From the NCBI RefSeq assembly GCF_029338195.1, contig NZ_CP119781.1, positions 1 to 64,000 of the forward strand: 64,000 nucleotides of DNA, written 5' to 3'. A model generated the notes under the pieces. It was not told where the DNA came from. It searched no databases and saw only the letters and a list, made by a program, of their open reading frames with translations. The position numbers and the translations under genes were made by a program. Below are positions 41,511 to 50,773 of the stretch, piece after piece (the stretch's first letter is position 1; each line of letters opens with the position of its first letter). The stretch is from Haloarcula litorea. Lineage in GTDB: Archaea > Halobacteriota > Halobacteria > Halobacteriales > Haloarculaceae.

Positions 41511-42340
41511 TGGAACTGGATCGACGAATCCGAGTAACTCCCCTGCAAGCGGGAGAGGTCCTCACTCTTCTCTCAATCCCGCTTATCCTTGCTGTCATCT
41601 ACTATTTGACCCCGATATCGTTCCAGCATCATCTGGTCCTTGATCACACGAATCCGGCGCTCCACACGTTCTGGACGAACTCGCTGGTCCACGAACACAA
41701 ACCCGGTGACGGCCACCTCATAGGGAACATCGTAGGTTATACAATTCTGGTCCTCCCGTGCTGGGCACTCTACATCCATAGGAACCAGAGACGGAGATTC
41801 TGGACCGGATTCCTGATACTGCTAACTCTCGGCGCACTTACCGCTAGTATCAGCAGTTATCTGGCGTTCCACGAAGTCCTCGGTCTACAAATCCAGAATG
41901 ATCGCGGGTTCTCAGGTGTTGTCGGTGCAGTAGACGGGTTCCTGGTGATGACGATTCTCCAGACATTTGCCCAAGAGCAGGAGGAAAAAGTCGCAATGCT
42001 GTCCGTGGGACTCTACTTCGCCTACCTGTTCATGGGCCTTGGAGCTCTAACCTCCCGATACATTATCCTCGGATTTGGAGTGCTAGCCCTGATAGCAGTG
42101 TTTGCAGGAACCCGGACAAAGTATGTGTCCCACCCCGAGCAGCTCTCCGATTGGGGGTATAAGAATCGTCGTCTAAGCGGGATTCTAGTTATCGCTGCGC
42201 TCGTGAGTACGTTCGCCTTCGCTGCAGCATTGCCCACTGAGATCACCAGCTCGTCAGGCGGTCTGAAGAACATCGTCGCCCATGGTGCCGGAATCCTATT
42301 TGGGATGACCGTTGAGGTCTTTCTCCGACGGATCAACTAG
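41510..42340 (+). CDS. rhomboid-family intramembrane protease
   Basis: A 276-residue protein with about seven hydrophobic segments. Rhomboid landmarks are HLIGNIVGYTIL (His and Asn of helix 2), GFSGVVGAVDGFLV (GxSG with the catalytic serine) and NIVAHGAGILFG (catalytic histidine). These proteases cut membrane-spanning substrates. The ATG overlaps the previous stop (ATGA), so the unknown upstream protein could be a substrate or partner. The 160 bases downstream hold only a promoter-like AT-rich stretch. Confidence 0.85.
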   Translation: MELDRRIRVTPLQAGEVLTLLSIPLILAVIYYLTPISFQHHLVLDHTNPALHTFWTNSLVHEHKPGDGHLIGNIVGYTILVLPCWALYIHRNQRRRFWTGFLILLTLGALTASISSYLAFHEVLGLQIQNDRGFSGVVGAVDGFLVMTILQTFAQEQEEKVAMLSVGLYFAYLFMGLGALTSRYIILGFGVLALIAVFAGTRTKYVSHPEQLSDWGYKNRRLSGILVIAALVSTFAFAAALPTEITSSSGGLKNIVAHGAGILFGMTVEVFLRRIN

Positions 42341-42503
42341 TCGGACTCTAGTCTGCTTTTTCTGAACTCGAGCCTCTCCTAACCCCTCTGACTCACCCCC
42401 ACGGATCCACCGTTAGAATTCACGAAACATGGCAAAACATGGACTAAGATGGAAAATTATAGGGGAACATTAATAATAATGGAGTATCAAGGAATGTGAT
42501 ACG

Positions 42504-43117
42504 ATGCAACTGGCCAAAGTGAATTCGGGGCACTGGAAAGACTCGCACGAGGAAGGGTTCAAGCGACGGTACGAGTTCGCGAACTACCTGACTGACAACG
42601 ACATGGCGGCGATCTCGTTCATCGATGATGACCCCTTCAACGCCGGGATTCTCGAGCCAGAGACCGAGGTCATCGAGAACATCACTAAGGACGAACTTTC
42701 AGAGGCGTACGTTGAGGCCGGTAAAAACGAGGGAACGGCTCAGAACTACGCCGAACAGATCCTGCGGTTCCGCGACGTCCCGGTTGGAACTCCCATCTGG
42801 CTGTACGTCGGCCGCAACATGGTGTACAGCCTTGGAAAAGTCACCGGCGAGTACGAGATGAACTGGGACAGCGACTGCATGGACGAGTTCGGCTACCCCC
42901 ACCACCGGGAAGTCAAATGGGCGGAGACCCCGCGCAGGTTCAACAGGAAGCACTTCCTACCGGAGGACCTGCAGAACTGGCTGGCATGCGCCAATCCGTC
43001 CGGACGTACGAGGTCGAACCAGGAACTGATGTCCAGAAGTTCCTTCAGCTGGCCTACGGTGTCGGCGAGTCCATGTCCGGACTCAGCGAGATTGAACTGC
43101 AGACAGCGCTCTACTAA
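42504..43117 (+). pseudogene. EVE/PUA-like protein, one frameshift near its end
   Basis: Starts MQLAKVNSGHWKDSHEEGFK. The central part, PVGTPIWLYVGRNMVYSLGKVTG followed by HHREVKWAETPRRF, follows the EVE-like fold of modified-base readers (a hydrophobic strand with bound-base cage, then a lineage-specific HxxxVxW). About 42995 the frame changes and the natural end is RTYEVEPGTDVQKFLQLAYG to a stop at 43117. Possible role: binding modified DNA, consistent with nearby SRAP and with the restriction system at 48-54 kb. Confidence 0.6.
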
Positions 43118-43133
43118 ACTCCTCTACCAGCGT

Positions 43134-43400
43134 TCAGATATCCTCGTGCCAGCTTTCGATAGCCTCAATGTCCTGCTCCAAGTTCGGGGTTCGATAATCC
43201 ACCAAATTCCGGTCCAGTTTGAGTGTAGTGAGTGCAGTCATGATTGGTCTGACTCGATCATCGATTAGTTGGCTGTACTTACTGATAATTCCCAAATCAA
43301 CCGTCAAACGAGGGAGCAACAGAACCAGCCCTTCACTTTCCAGATACGTTGAAGACTCTCCCGGTCGGACCCGGATGTATGTGTGGCCGAAACTCGCTCT
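43134..43400 (-). pseudogene. C-terminal gene remnant, unrecognised
   Basis: On the minus strand a continuous frame reads FGHTYIRVRPGESSTYLESE, then LTVDLGIISKYSQLIDDRVR and TALTTLKLDRNLVDYRTPNL, stop at 43134. There is no ATG, and a stop precedes it inside the SRAP gene. Either a truncated gene or one starting from TTG near 43319. Confidence 0.4.
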
Positions 43401-44065
43401 TCATCGACCAGGCTGACCTCGAGGCTCGCTTCGACGCCGAGGTCGCCGCAGACGGCGGGTACACACCCCGATACAACATCGCGCCTGGCGAGGACCTCTT
43501 CATCATTACGAACGAGGCTCCAGACGACATCGACGCCTACCACTGGGGGCTGATTCCGTTCTGGGCGGATGAACCCGAGGAGGGCATCATCAACGCTCGC
43601 TCGGAGACTGCCGACGAGAAACGCGTCTTCGAGCGGGCGTGGGAATCACGTCCCTGCCTCGTCCCCTCGTCAGGATTCTACGAGTGGAAATCGCCGAACG
43701 GCGGGTCGAAACAGCCCTACCGGATTTTTCGCGAGGACGACCCCGCGTTCGCGATGGCCGGGCTCTGGGACGTCTGGGAGGGCAACGACGAGACGATCTC
43801 GTGCGTCACGATTCTCACGACGGAGCCGAACGACCTGATGAACTCAATCCACGACCGGATGCCGGTCGTCCTCCCAAAGGACGCGGAATCTGACTGGCTC
43901 GCCGCAGACCCGGACACCCGCAAGGAACTGTGCCAGCCGTATCCGAAGGACGATCTGGACGCCTACGAGATTTCGACGCGAGTCAACAACCCCGGTAACG
44001 ACGATCCCCAGGTCATCGAGCCGCTGGACCACGAGCAATCGGCCCTCGGCGAGTTCAGTTCCTGA
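43379..44065 (+). CDS. SRAP domain protein (YedK/HMCES family)
   Basis: A 228-residue protein starting MCGRNSLFIDQADLEARFDA. Cys2 after Met removal is the catalytic residue that crosslinks to abasic DNA; also seen are YNIAPGED, INARSETA, GFYEWK (Glu of the active site) and SIHDRMPVVL (His). It shields abasic sites in single-stranded DNA during replication. The start at 43379 is fixed by the need for MCGR. Located between an EVE-like gene and a second Orc1/Cdc6. Confidence 0.93.
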   Translation: MCGRNSLFIDQADLEARFDAEVAADGGYTPRYNIAPGEDLFIITNEAPDDIDAYHWGLIPFWADEPEEGIINARSETADEKRVFERAWESRPCLVPSSGFYEWKSPNGGSKQPYRIFREDDPAFAMAGLWDVWEGNDETISCVTILTTEPNDLMNSIHDRMPVVLPKDAESDWLAADPDTRKELCQPYPKDDLDAYEISTRVNNPGNDDPQVIEPLDHEQSALGEFSS

Positions 44066-44083
44066 TAGCTGACGGGGTCACGG

Positions 44084-45112
44084 TCACTGCATCGGCGACG
44101 CCGCCGCCGAATCGACGAGCGAGTACTCTCGATCCCGACTCGTCCCCTCCGCCTCGAGGAGGTTGTATTGCTCCATCTTCGAGAGGTACGTGCGGATAGT
44201 CCGCTTCGTCCGTGGGTCATCGACCTCCTCGGAATAGCGCTCGTGAATCTCGCTCGGTCCGACCGGGCCGTGCTCGCGAACGATGTCGTAGACAACTCGC
44301 TGATGGGGGGTGAGTGAGTCGAGGCTCTTCTGCTTGATTTGGGCCCGAGCATCCTCGGCAGCGTCCAGGAGAATGTCGTCGGTGATGCGCTCGTGGTTCT
44401 CGCGATCTGCCTTGCCGGCGGCCGTTCGAAGGATGCCGATTGCGAGGCGGGCGTCGCCGGCGGCCGCGTCGGCGATGCGATAGAGTTGGTCGTCGGTGAT
44501 GACGTCCTCATCGAGTCCCCACTTCGCCCGCGCACTCAGAATGTCGAACAACTGCTCGTCGTGGTACTTGTCCATCCGGACGTGTTCGCTGGAGCGCAGC
44601 CGGCTCACGAGGCGGTCGTCGACGCGGCTGAACAGCTCCTCCTCCTTGTTCGCGATGCAGATGATCGCGAACTGCGGGAGGCTGTGGAGGTCGTAGATGA
44701 CGCTGGGGTCTTCGAGCTGGTCGACCTCGTCGAGGATGACGACGGTTCGCGGGCCGTCATGCTGCTGGAGGCGATCGACGAGTTCGTCGTGGGGCGTCGA
44801 CTGCCGGTGGATGTCGATGGTCGCGCCGAGGTCGTCGAGGATCTGGTAGAGCGTCCGAAATCGGGTGTAGTTACGCCAGCAGTTGACGTAGATGGCCTCG
44901 ACGTCGAGGACCTCTTCGCGGAGCCGTTCCGTGACGAACTTCGAGATGCAGGTCTTGCCAGTGCCGCTGGGTCCTGTGACAATAGCGGTGTCGGCGGGTT
45001 CACCGTTCGTGATTGGCTCGAGGACGCTGGAGAGGTGGTTGACTTCGGCGTCGCGATGCTCAACTTCCCGAGGAACGAACCCGGCCCGGAGTACACGAGC
45101 ATCGCGGATCAT
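44084..45112 (-). CDS. cdc6: Orc1/Cdc6 family initiator, second copy
   Basis: A 342-residue intact AAA+ protein. Walker A IVTGPSGTGKTCISKFVTE, Walker B VVILDEVDQLED, sensor-1 IICIANKEE, arginine-rich lid, then winged helix (LTPHQRVVYDIVREHGPVGPS). Shorter than typical chromosomal Orc1 and clearly different from the copy at 31-32.5 kb. No repeats like those at 31-33 kb are seen next to it, so its own origin is not evident, but dispersed inverted-repeat copy e lies 180 bases upstream. Confidence 0.92.
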   Translation of the reverse strand: MIRDARVLRAGFVPREVEHRDAEVNHLSSVLEPITNGEPADTAIVTGPSGTGKTCISKFVTERLREEVLDVEAIYVNCWRNYTRFRTLYQILDDLGATIDIHRQSTPHDELVDRLQQHDGPRTVVILDEVDQLEDPSVIYDLHSLPQFAIICIANKEEELFSRVDDRLVSRLRSSEHVRMDKYHDEQLFDILSARAKWGLDEDVITDDQLYRIADAAAGDARLAIGILRTAAGKADRENHERITDDILLDAAEDARAQIKQKSLDSLTPHQRVVYDIVREHGPVGPSEIHERYSEEVDDPRTKRTIRTYLSKMEQYNLLEAEGTSRDREYSLVDSAAASPMQ

Positions 45113-45291
45113 CTGTGGTTGAGGAAATCCTTCTGTGGCAGGATATATAAGCGTATTTGGGTTGTTTCAGGAAAGCATATTCCTACAGCTCATCAGTATC
45201 GATTTTCCTCTCTGCGCGGCTTATTCTGCTCTAATCCGAACTCAGCTTTCCGGAAGTTCTAGGAAAACGTGGCTTCTGCCACCCATTCAGA

Positions 45292-45331
45292 TTAACCAAC
45301 AAATTGTCGCATTGCTCACTCTGTTGGTTAA
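45292..45331. repeat. dispersed inverted repeat, copy e
   Basis: TTAACCAACA at 45292-45301 and TGTTGGTTAA at 45322-45331, 20 bases apart, in the divergent region between the second Orc1/Cdc6 gene and a membrane protein gene. Confidence 0.85.
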
Positions 45332-45426
45332 CTTTGACACTCTTGACTCACGCTAGTTTCAATAATTACTCCTTTGGGATGTTTCTATCCGAATAATTTA
45401 TTAACTATGTCTTGTATGTAGTACGT

Positions 45427-45972
45427 ATGCTCGCAGTTCCCGATTGGCTCAAATGGAACTACAGCCTTGCCCCACGACATGCGATCTTCGTAGTGGGTGT
45501 ACTATTCGTGACAATCGGATACTGGCGACTTCTCCCAGAGAGAGGATTTGATTCGATCACTACGTCACTGCTCGTGGTCGGTGCGCTTGGAACGCTCGGC
45601 GCAGCGATTCGCTGTTCGATGCAGGAACGTATGACGTTATTCGCGTGGAGCGTTCTAACCCTAGTAGCTGCCTTTCTTGGAGGAGTTGAGCTCCTGCTCA
45701 TCTACGAGAAAACGTCGATGGCGAATATGAGTGCAACACACCTTGAAGCAGCAGTACTGTACACGCTCGCTACTGCAGCCTTCGTCGTTGCTATTGAGCT
45801 ATTCCTCACCATCGCCGGTGGAATCATTCGACGGGCTCTATCCTCACGTTGGGGTGGGGGCGGATCTGGTTCGACGCCTGAAGAGCGGATCCTGACTGAT
45901 ACCGAACTTGAAGAAGGAGGATATACCGAGAACTCTGATCTCAAACGAATCCTCGGCCAGTTATTGATATAG
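45427..45972 (+). CDS. four-span membrane protein of unknown function
   Basis: About 181 residues from ATG at 45427 (MLAVPDWLKWNYSLAPRHAI). Four hydrophobic segments in the first 140 residues (FVVGVLFVTIGYW, LLVVGALGTLGAAIR, VLTLVAAFLGGVELLLIY, LATAAFVVAIELFLTI), then a Gly-rich acidic cytoplasmic tail. AT-rich promoter (AATAATTTATTAACTA) near 45396-45411. Not recognised. First of three consecutive plus-strand genes for membrane or exported proteins. Confidence 0.7.
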   Translation: MLAVPDWLKWNYSLAPRHAIFVVGVLFVTIGYWRLLPERGFDSITTSLLVVGALGTLGAAIRCSMQERMTLFAWSVLTLVAAFLGGVELLLIYEKTSMANMSATHLEAAVLYTLATAAFVVAIELFLTIAGGIIRRALSSRWGGGGSGSTPEERILTDTELEEGGYTENSDLKRILGQLLI

Positions 45973-45973
45973 C

Positions 45974-46138
45974 ATGCGTCGACGGAGCCGATCGAGGAAC
46001 CTGCAACCAGATAACTGGCGTCTAGTGATTGCTCTTATTGTAGTATTCGTTGTTCTGAGTGGGCTGTCCGCTTATCTCGGAGTAGTCGCATGGTTAGCGA
46101 ATTTCATTCATGACCTGTTCTTTGGTGCTGCTGTATAG
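45974..46138 (+). CDS. 54-residue single-span membrane protein
   Basis: Begins MRRRSRSRNLQPDNWRLVIA one base after the previous stop codon. A basic head is followed by one long hydrophobic helix (LIVVFVVLSGLSAYLGVVAW) and a short tail to TAG at 46138. Tight spacing with the preceding membrane gene supports co-translation. Confidence 0.6.
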   Translation: MRRRSRSRNLQPDNWRLVIALIVVFVVLSGLSAYLGVVAWLANFIHDLFFGAAV

Positions 46139-46176
46139 TCGGCCTTGACTCAGGAAACAAAGCTAATTATCAACAA

Positions 46177-47190
46177 ATGGATCGAAGGACGTACCTCAAA
46201 TCAGCTGCATCAATTTCTGCTGCAACCGTTCGTTTCCCTACGATCTCTGCTGCGAGCTCCTCTCACGGGTTTATCGATGAATTTGGGCTTGCTGTTGTAG
46301 ACTTCTTCGACGACGATTGGGGGAGGAAAGATCTTGAGGACGAGGTCGGGGAGGCCGTCAATTTCGTTTGCTATGCATATGGGAAGCTAGCTGACCAGGA
46401 AGACGAGGAACACTCCGCCGATGCTGGATTTCTAAGTCAGTTAGAGCAAATCAGCTTATCGAATCTCAAACAGAACCCAGAGGCGTACAATTGGATTCTT
46501 GAATATCTCCAAGATATCGTATACTTCGTCAGCGAACTCGATGTTTTCGCCGATTCAGTGGCCGGTAGGCTGGAAAGCTTCGCTGAAGACGCCCGGAACA
46601 TTACGAAATACATCCCCTTGATCGGGAGCATCAAAGGTGTCCTTGACTCTGGCTGCTCGATTCACAAATCACTCGAGCGTGATGAACAGGTCGCTGAAAG
46701 CGCCTACGTGAAATTTTTCAAGTGTGTGGCTTTGGCCGTGGTCGAGGTTGTTCTTCTCGTCACCGGCATTGGAGCATCGTATCGGGTTGCATTCGGTGCC
46801 ACCGGCTGGGTGAATCAGCAGCTAATCAATGTCGTTGGACGGTCCATCGGCTGGAGGGCGTATGCTTGGGTGCTAAGTCAGATCCACTGGGGAATCAGAG
46901 TTGCCTTCGCTGAAGGGTCCGGCCTGGCCATAGACCGTACCGTGGGGGAGGTCACAACCATAGTCGTCTCTGACGCTCAGACGGTTGAGACGGATTTGGA
47001 TAAAGAGGAAACACGGCAATGGGTTCAGAACGATGTGGAGGAGATCGTTGGCTATGTCGCTGATGGAGAGCTCGACTATATGCTCTGGGAGCTTGATCAG
47101 TTGCAAGAAGAGACCCTCAGGAAGGCAGAGAGGCGACAGGATCGATTTCTACAATCAGTGAACGACTTCGTCGAGAACCTCCCGTTCTAA
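46177..47190 (+). CDS. exported or membrane protein of unknown function
   Basis: A 337-residue protein with a twin-arginine-like start MDRRTYLKSAASISAATV, a helical acidic region, a hydrophobic pair of segments in the middle (FKCVALAVVEVVLLVTGIGA) and a coiled C-terminus (LDQLQEETLRKAERRQDRFL). No family recognised. Follows the two small membrane genes in the same direction. The 105 bases after it are free of genes. Confidence 0.65.
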   Translation: MDRRTYLKSAASISAATVRFPTISAASSSHGFIDEFGLAVVDFFDDDWGRKDLEDEVGEAVNFVCYAYGKLADQEDEEHSADAGFLSQLEQISLSNLKQNPEAYNWILEYLQDIVYFVSELDVFADSVAGRLESFAEDARNITKYIPLIGSIKGVLDSGCSIHKSLERDEQVAESAYVKFFKCVALAVVEVVLLVTGIGASYRVAFGATGWVNQQLINVVGRSIGWRAYAWVLSQIHWGIRVAFAEGSGLAIDRTVGEVTTIVVSDAQTVETDLDKEETRQWVQNDVEEIVGYVADGELDYMLWELDQLQEETLRKAERRQDRFLQSVNDFVENLPF

Positions 47191-47298
47191 TATAGAACTC
47201 TACTCCAGAGACCGTTTTCAGTTGTGGTAGTCACCAAGAAAAAGTCCAGTCCTGTTCTTAACCACTATCTCTCAGATTTTGAACTCTTTTCTGCTAAT

Positions 47299-47607
47299 TC
47301 ACTCTGCTGGGACTAAGTCGCGGTGACGGAATGAAATTGGAAGTTCCTCCTCTGTTTCCAGAGATTGGACAGTATACGTATACGCATCTAACGACCGACC
47401 AGTTTGAGAATCTAAGTCATCAATCGCAACTTCCGTGATCTCGCAAATCATTCCATGGTATCGGCTATCTGGATCATCAGGACCGAGATAGATACGCACT
47501 ACGTCCGACACCGAATACGGCTCAGAAGCAGGTTGGGGAATGTCCTTCAATGGATAAACTCCGTTCTCGTTATTCGGCGGTCGTTTCCTGCGATTCTGCA
47601 GACGCAC
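47299..47607 (-). CDS. small protein at the end of the type III R-M operon
   Basis: A 102-residue acidic protein. Its C-terminal 60 residues read as a compact beta fold (VSDVVRIYLGPDDPDSRYHG, ICEITEV, YTYTVQSLETEEELPISFRH), like small SH3/Tudor-type barrels. The start (47607) overlaps the restriction subunit by 38 bases in another frame. Last gene of the operon. Function unknown; a later start cannot be excluded. Confidence 0.6.
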   Translation of the reverse strand: MRLQNRRKRPPNNENGVYPLKDIPQPASEPYSVSDVVRIYLGPDDPDSRYHGMICEITEVAIDDLDSQTGRSLDAYTYTVQSLETEEELPISFRHRDLVPAE

Positions 47608-50600
47608 TTTCGAGCACGTCTTCTACGATCTGGCTAACCTCGTTTGGGAAGTAGAGTCCTGCCTCGTGGAACTCTTCGCGAGTGTCCACCCGCGACAAGT
47701 CTCGAAGGTCGTTCAAATTCGTCTGGGAGATGACGTAGGAATGTAGGGAGACGTGGTCCTTGCCCGTCCGCTCTGCTAGTTCACTCTCGTACGAATCGAT
47801 TCCGTCATAGAATTTAACGCGGTGGTCTTCCACTGGCTCTCCTTCTCGAACCATACCGTGCGGTTCCAGGAAAACAATGTGCTGAGTGTCTCCGTTCTGA
47901 AGCCACATAATGAAGTCCGGGAAGAACCGATTCCCATCGCTGAGCAACCCGACGCCTTTCCCCCGTGATTGATTTCTGAGAAGATATACCTCCCATGAAT
48001 CGAGGATATTCTGGCCGTCGGGGGATTGGAAATAGCTTTTTAGATTTGTCACGAGCCGTTTCTCGCCTTTGTTCAGCGGTGGTGGCGAATAGTCGATGTC
48101 CTCTTCGTCAATACTTGTCTCCTCAGCGATAAGCGGGAGATACAGGTGGCGGTCGAAATGAACTCGATTCGGTTTCCCGTCAGCATTTGTGTACAACGAG
48201 TCGTCCTCGACTGCTTCCTGCAGTTCGCTCAGGAAGTCCTCGGCGCTCGTTTTGACTGACAGCGTGTACCTATCGAAGAAATTCCCCTGTTCGCGAGTTA
48301 GCTCATCGTCCATCGGGACGTAGGACAGCTGGCTCTGTTCCCAATTGCTCTGTCGTCCAGAATAGAACTCCTTGATGTATTTCCGGAGAATCATCACGGC
48401 AATCTGCTGTATCTGCTCAAGGTCGTCGACGTGCTCAACCTCGAGCATTGACTCCGGGCAGTACAGCGTATAATACTCGTTGGAGAGGATCTTTTGCAGT
48501 ATTCTCTTCTCACAGACCAGATTCCGGTATCCCTTCTCTTTGCGGAACTGCCAGACCTTTCGGTAGATCTCGTGCCAGTCCAATAAGTCGAGATACTCTT
48601 CTGGGATTGTCTGAGGCTCTTTCTCATCAACCTCGTTCGCGGATTCATCACGGGACGACAGTACCCCAACTTGGGGCATAATGTCTATCTCGGGCGTGAT
48701 ATCGCCTGTAGCTTCAAGCTCTAGGTTGACCTCGTCGACGTACTCAGAATCAACCTCTGGTCGTACAACTAACAATCCCTGGTTCTGGAAATGGTCCTGG
48801 GTTTGAGTCTCGATCTCTACGACTTCACGCGGCTCGGTGTCGATCCCCTCATCGGAGAGGTAGTCCCGGAACTGCGCCATGTAATCGGCACGAACGCCGA
48901 AGACGTTCAGCGTCTCCAGAAGCGGAAGGTTCGATGGCGGGTCTACTTCAAGTTCTGAAGACCGTTTGAGCGTTCGGTCTTTTCCCAGAAGTCGGACTCC
49001 TCTCCCGAAGAGCTGGATGACTTGAGACCCTTCTCCCCGCCCGAAGTTCATTAGGCCCATCGTGGAAACACGCCAAGAGTCCCATCCCTCGATGAACTTT
49101 CGCGACCCCATAAGCACGTTAATCGGTGAGTCGCGCTTGTTGATGGAACGGAAGAGCGATTTCTTGAACTGGTCTGATTCAACGGTGATGTGCTCGTACT
49201 CACCTTCGACTCGGTCGAGGAACACCCGGTCCCCACCGATATTAATCACACCAAAGTAATCATCTGTCCCGCTCGCCCGAAGACCGATCTCCCCGTCTGC
49301 ATTCTCGATGTTGACAAGATCCAGGCCGGACGACGCACGAACGTGGAACATCTCCTCCAGTAGCTGATCGTAGATATCCTCGCCGTCGAGATCGGTGTCG
49401 CGGAGCGCTTCAAGCGCGTCGCCAAACGGATCGATCTCATCATCGTCGACCAACCCGGCGTCCTTCTGAAGAACGCGGTCGATAGCCTCGGGTACCCAAT
49501 TGTCCTCGTTTCTGAGAACTTTAGCCATGAAGTTCAACGACTTCTCGACGTCGGTGAGGGTCCGGTCCTCGTTTTTGCTGACCTCGGATTGTGTCGCTGC
49601 GTTCACCGTGTGGCCAATGAAGACCAGAAGTGGGAATTTGATATTATACGTGTTCCGGACCGTATCTGGGTCTTGGTTGAACACGTGAATCTGCTCGTAG
49701 TAGGTAAGGAGATTCGCAAGCAGATACCGATCACGGAGGTCAGTATCGACCTCACTCTCCAGATTCACAATATGGTAGTCCTTCCCGTATCCGTCATCGT
49801 AGAACCGGGGATACGAATAGTCGAAGAGGATCGACTTCCCGTACTCTTCTTCAACATCGACGCTTGCCTTCGAAAGTGCCTGCCCGAACGTCGCACTGTA
49901 TTCGAAAGTAAACCCGTCTTCGGCGAGACTCTCGCGAAGCTTCCGCCACGTCTGGCCCTTTCCAGATCCCTTGTGCCCTTCGTCGACGAGGACCAGATTG
50001 TTGTGTCCGAATGATTCGACTTCTATGCTGAGGCCCTCGCCTTCCTTCTCTTCGACCAATTTCTGTATCTCGATGACCTTAACCGGATTTTTGCCGGCGC
50101 CTTGCAGTTCGATAGTATCAGCATTGAAGTGGTGGCACGGAATGCTACTCTCGCGCAGGTCCTCGATGTGCTGCTCCGAGAGGCCTTCATTCGGTGTCAC
50201 AAGGAGTATGTTCTCTGGGAGGTCCTCCGAGCCCTCTACGTAATCGAGGTACTGGTAGTAGTTGATGTGCATGAGCAGTGTCTTCCCACTGCCCGTTGCC
50301 ATCCAGAACGCCAGTTTGTCGAGGTCACTATCATCGAACTTGGGGAACTTGATCCGTCCTTTTTCCTCGTTCTGCTCGTTGACAAACTCGTTGAGGTTGG
50401 CCAGAAACGCTTCTCGATTGTTCACCACTCTATCGAGATACGCCTCCGTCACCAGACACGCCAGCACCTGGAACGGCTTCAGCGTGATCGGGTCAGATCG
50501 CCGTTCGTTGAGTGCTTCGGTGTGTGATCTGACGTTCTCGTCGTACTGAAGCAACTGTTCAGGCGTCAGAACCTCACCATCGGATTTGAACGAGACGAAC

Positions 50601-50773
50601 CGATAGACGTCACTACGCCCTTCGTCGTCGTACCCCTCTTCTTGGTTGTCCAGTTCCTCGTAGTATTGGCGGACTGAGCTGGGGTCGTTCGGGTCGTCGA
50701 CGCCGAAGGCGTCACGGAAGTAGGCGGTCAACGCCATTCGCTTCCGTAGCTTCTCAAGCGCACTACGCGACAT
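47570..50773 (-). CDS. res: type III restriction subunit (Res), helicase-nuclease
   Basis: A 1067-residue protein from MSRSALEKLRKRMALTAYFR. SF2 helicase: Walker A LAFWMATGSGKTLLM (about residue 158), DEGH box NNLVLVDEGHKGSG (about 262), motif VI QLFGRGVRLLG (about 588). The C-terminus carries a nuclease-like FFPDFIMWLQNGDTQHIVFLEPHG (about 950-970), PD-(D/E)xK style. It would cut DNA after ATP-driven sliding from unmethylated sites. Its start overlaps the methylase end by 11 bases. Confidence 0.88.
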   Translation of the reverse strand: MSRSALEKLRKRMALTAYFRDAFGVDDPNDPSSVRQYYEELDNQEEGYDDEGRSDVYRFVSFKSDGEVLTPEQLLQYDENVRSHTEALNERRSDPITLKPFQVLACLVTEAYLDRVVNNREAFLANLNEFVNEQNEEKGRIKFPKFDDSDLDKLAFWMATGSGKTLLMHINYYQYLDYVEGSEDLPENILLVTPNEGLSEQHIEDLRESSIPCHHFNADTIELQGAGKNPVKVIEIQKLVEEKEGEGLSIEVESFGHNNLVLVDEGHKGSGKGQTWRKLRESLAEDGFTFEYSATFGQALSKASVDVEEEYGKSILFDYSYPRFYDDGYGKDYHIVNLESEVDTDLRDRYLLANLLTYYEQIHVFNQDPDTVRNTYNIKFPLLVFIGHTVNAATQSEVSKNEDRTLTDVEKSLNFMAKVLRNEDNWVPEAIDRVLQKDAGLVDDDEIDPFGDALEALRDTDLDGEDIYDQLLEEMFHVRASSGLDLVNIENADGEIGLRASGTDDYFGVINIGGDRVFLDRVEGEYEHITVESDQFKKSLFRSINKRDSPINVLMGSRKFIEGWDSWRVSTMGLMNFGRGEGSQVIQLFGRGVRLLGKDRTLKRSSELEVDPPSNLPLLETLNVFGVRADYMAQFRDYLSDEGIDTEPREVVEIETQTQDHFQNQGLLVVRPEVDSEYVDEVNLELEATGDITPEIDIMPQVGVLSSRDESANEVDEKEPQTIPEEYLDLLDWHEIYRKVWQFRKEKGYRNLVCEKRILQKILSNEYYTLYCPESMLEVEHVDDLEQIQQIAVMILRKYIKEFYSGRQSNWEQSQLSYVPMDDELTREQGNFFDRYTLSVKTSAEDFLSELQEAVEDDSLYTNADGKPNRVHFDRHLYLPLIAEETSIDEEDIDYSPPPLNKGEKRLVTNLKSYFQSPDGQNILDSWEVYLLRNQSRGKGVGLLSDGNRFFPDFIMWLQNGDTQHIVFLEPHGMVREGEPVEDHRVKFYDGIDSYESELAERTGKDHVSLHSYVISQTNLNDLRDLSRVDTREEFHEAGLYFPNEVSQIVEDVLESASAESQETTAE

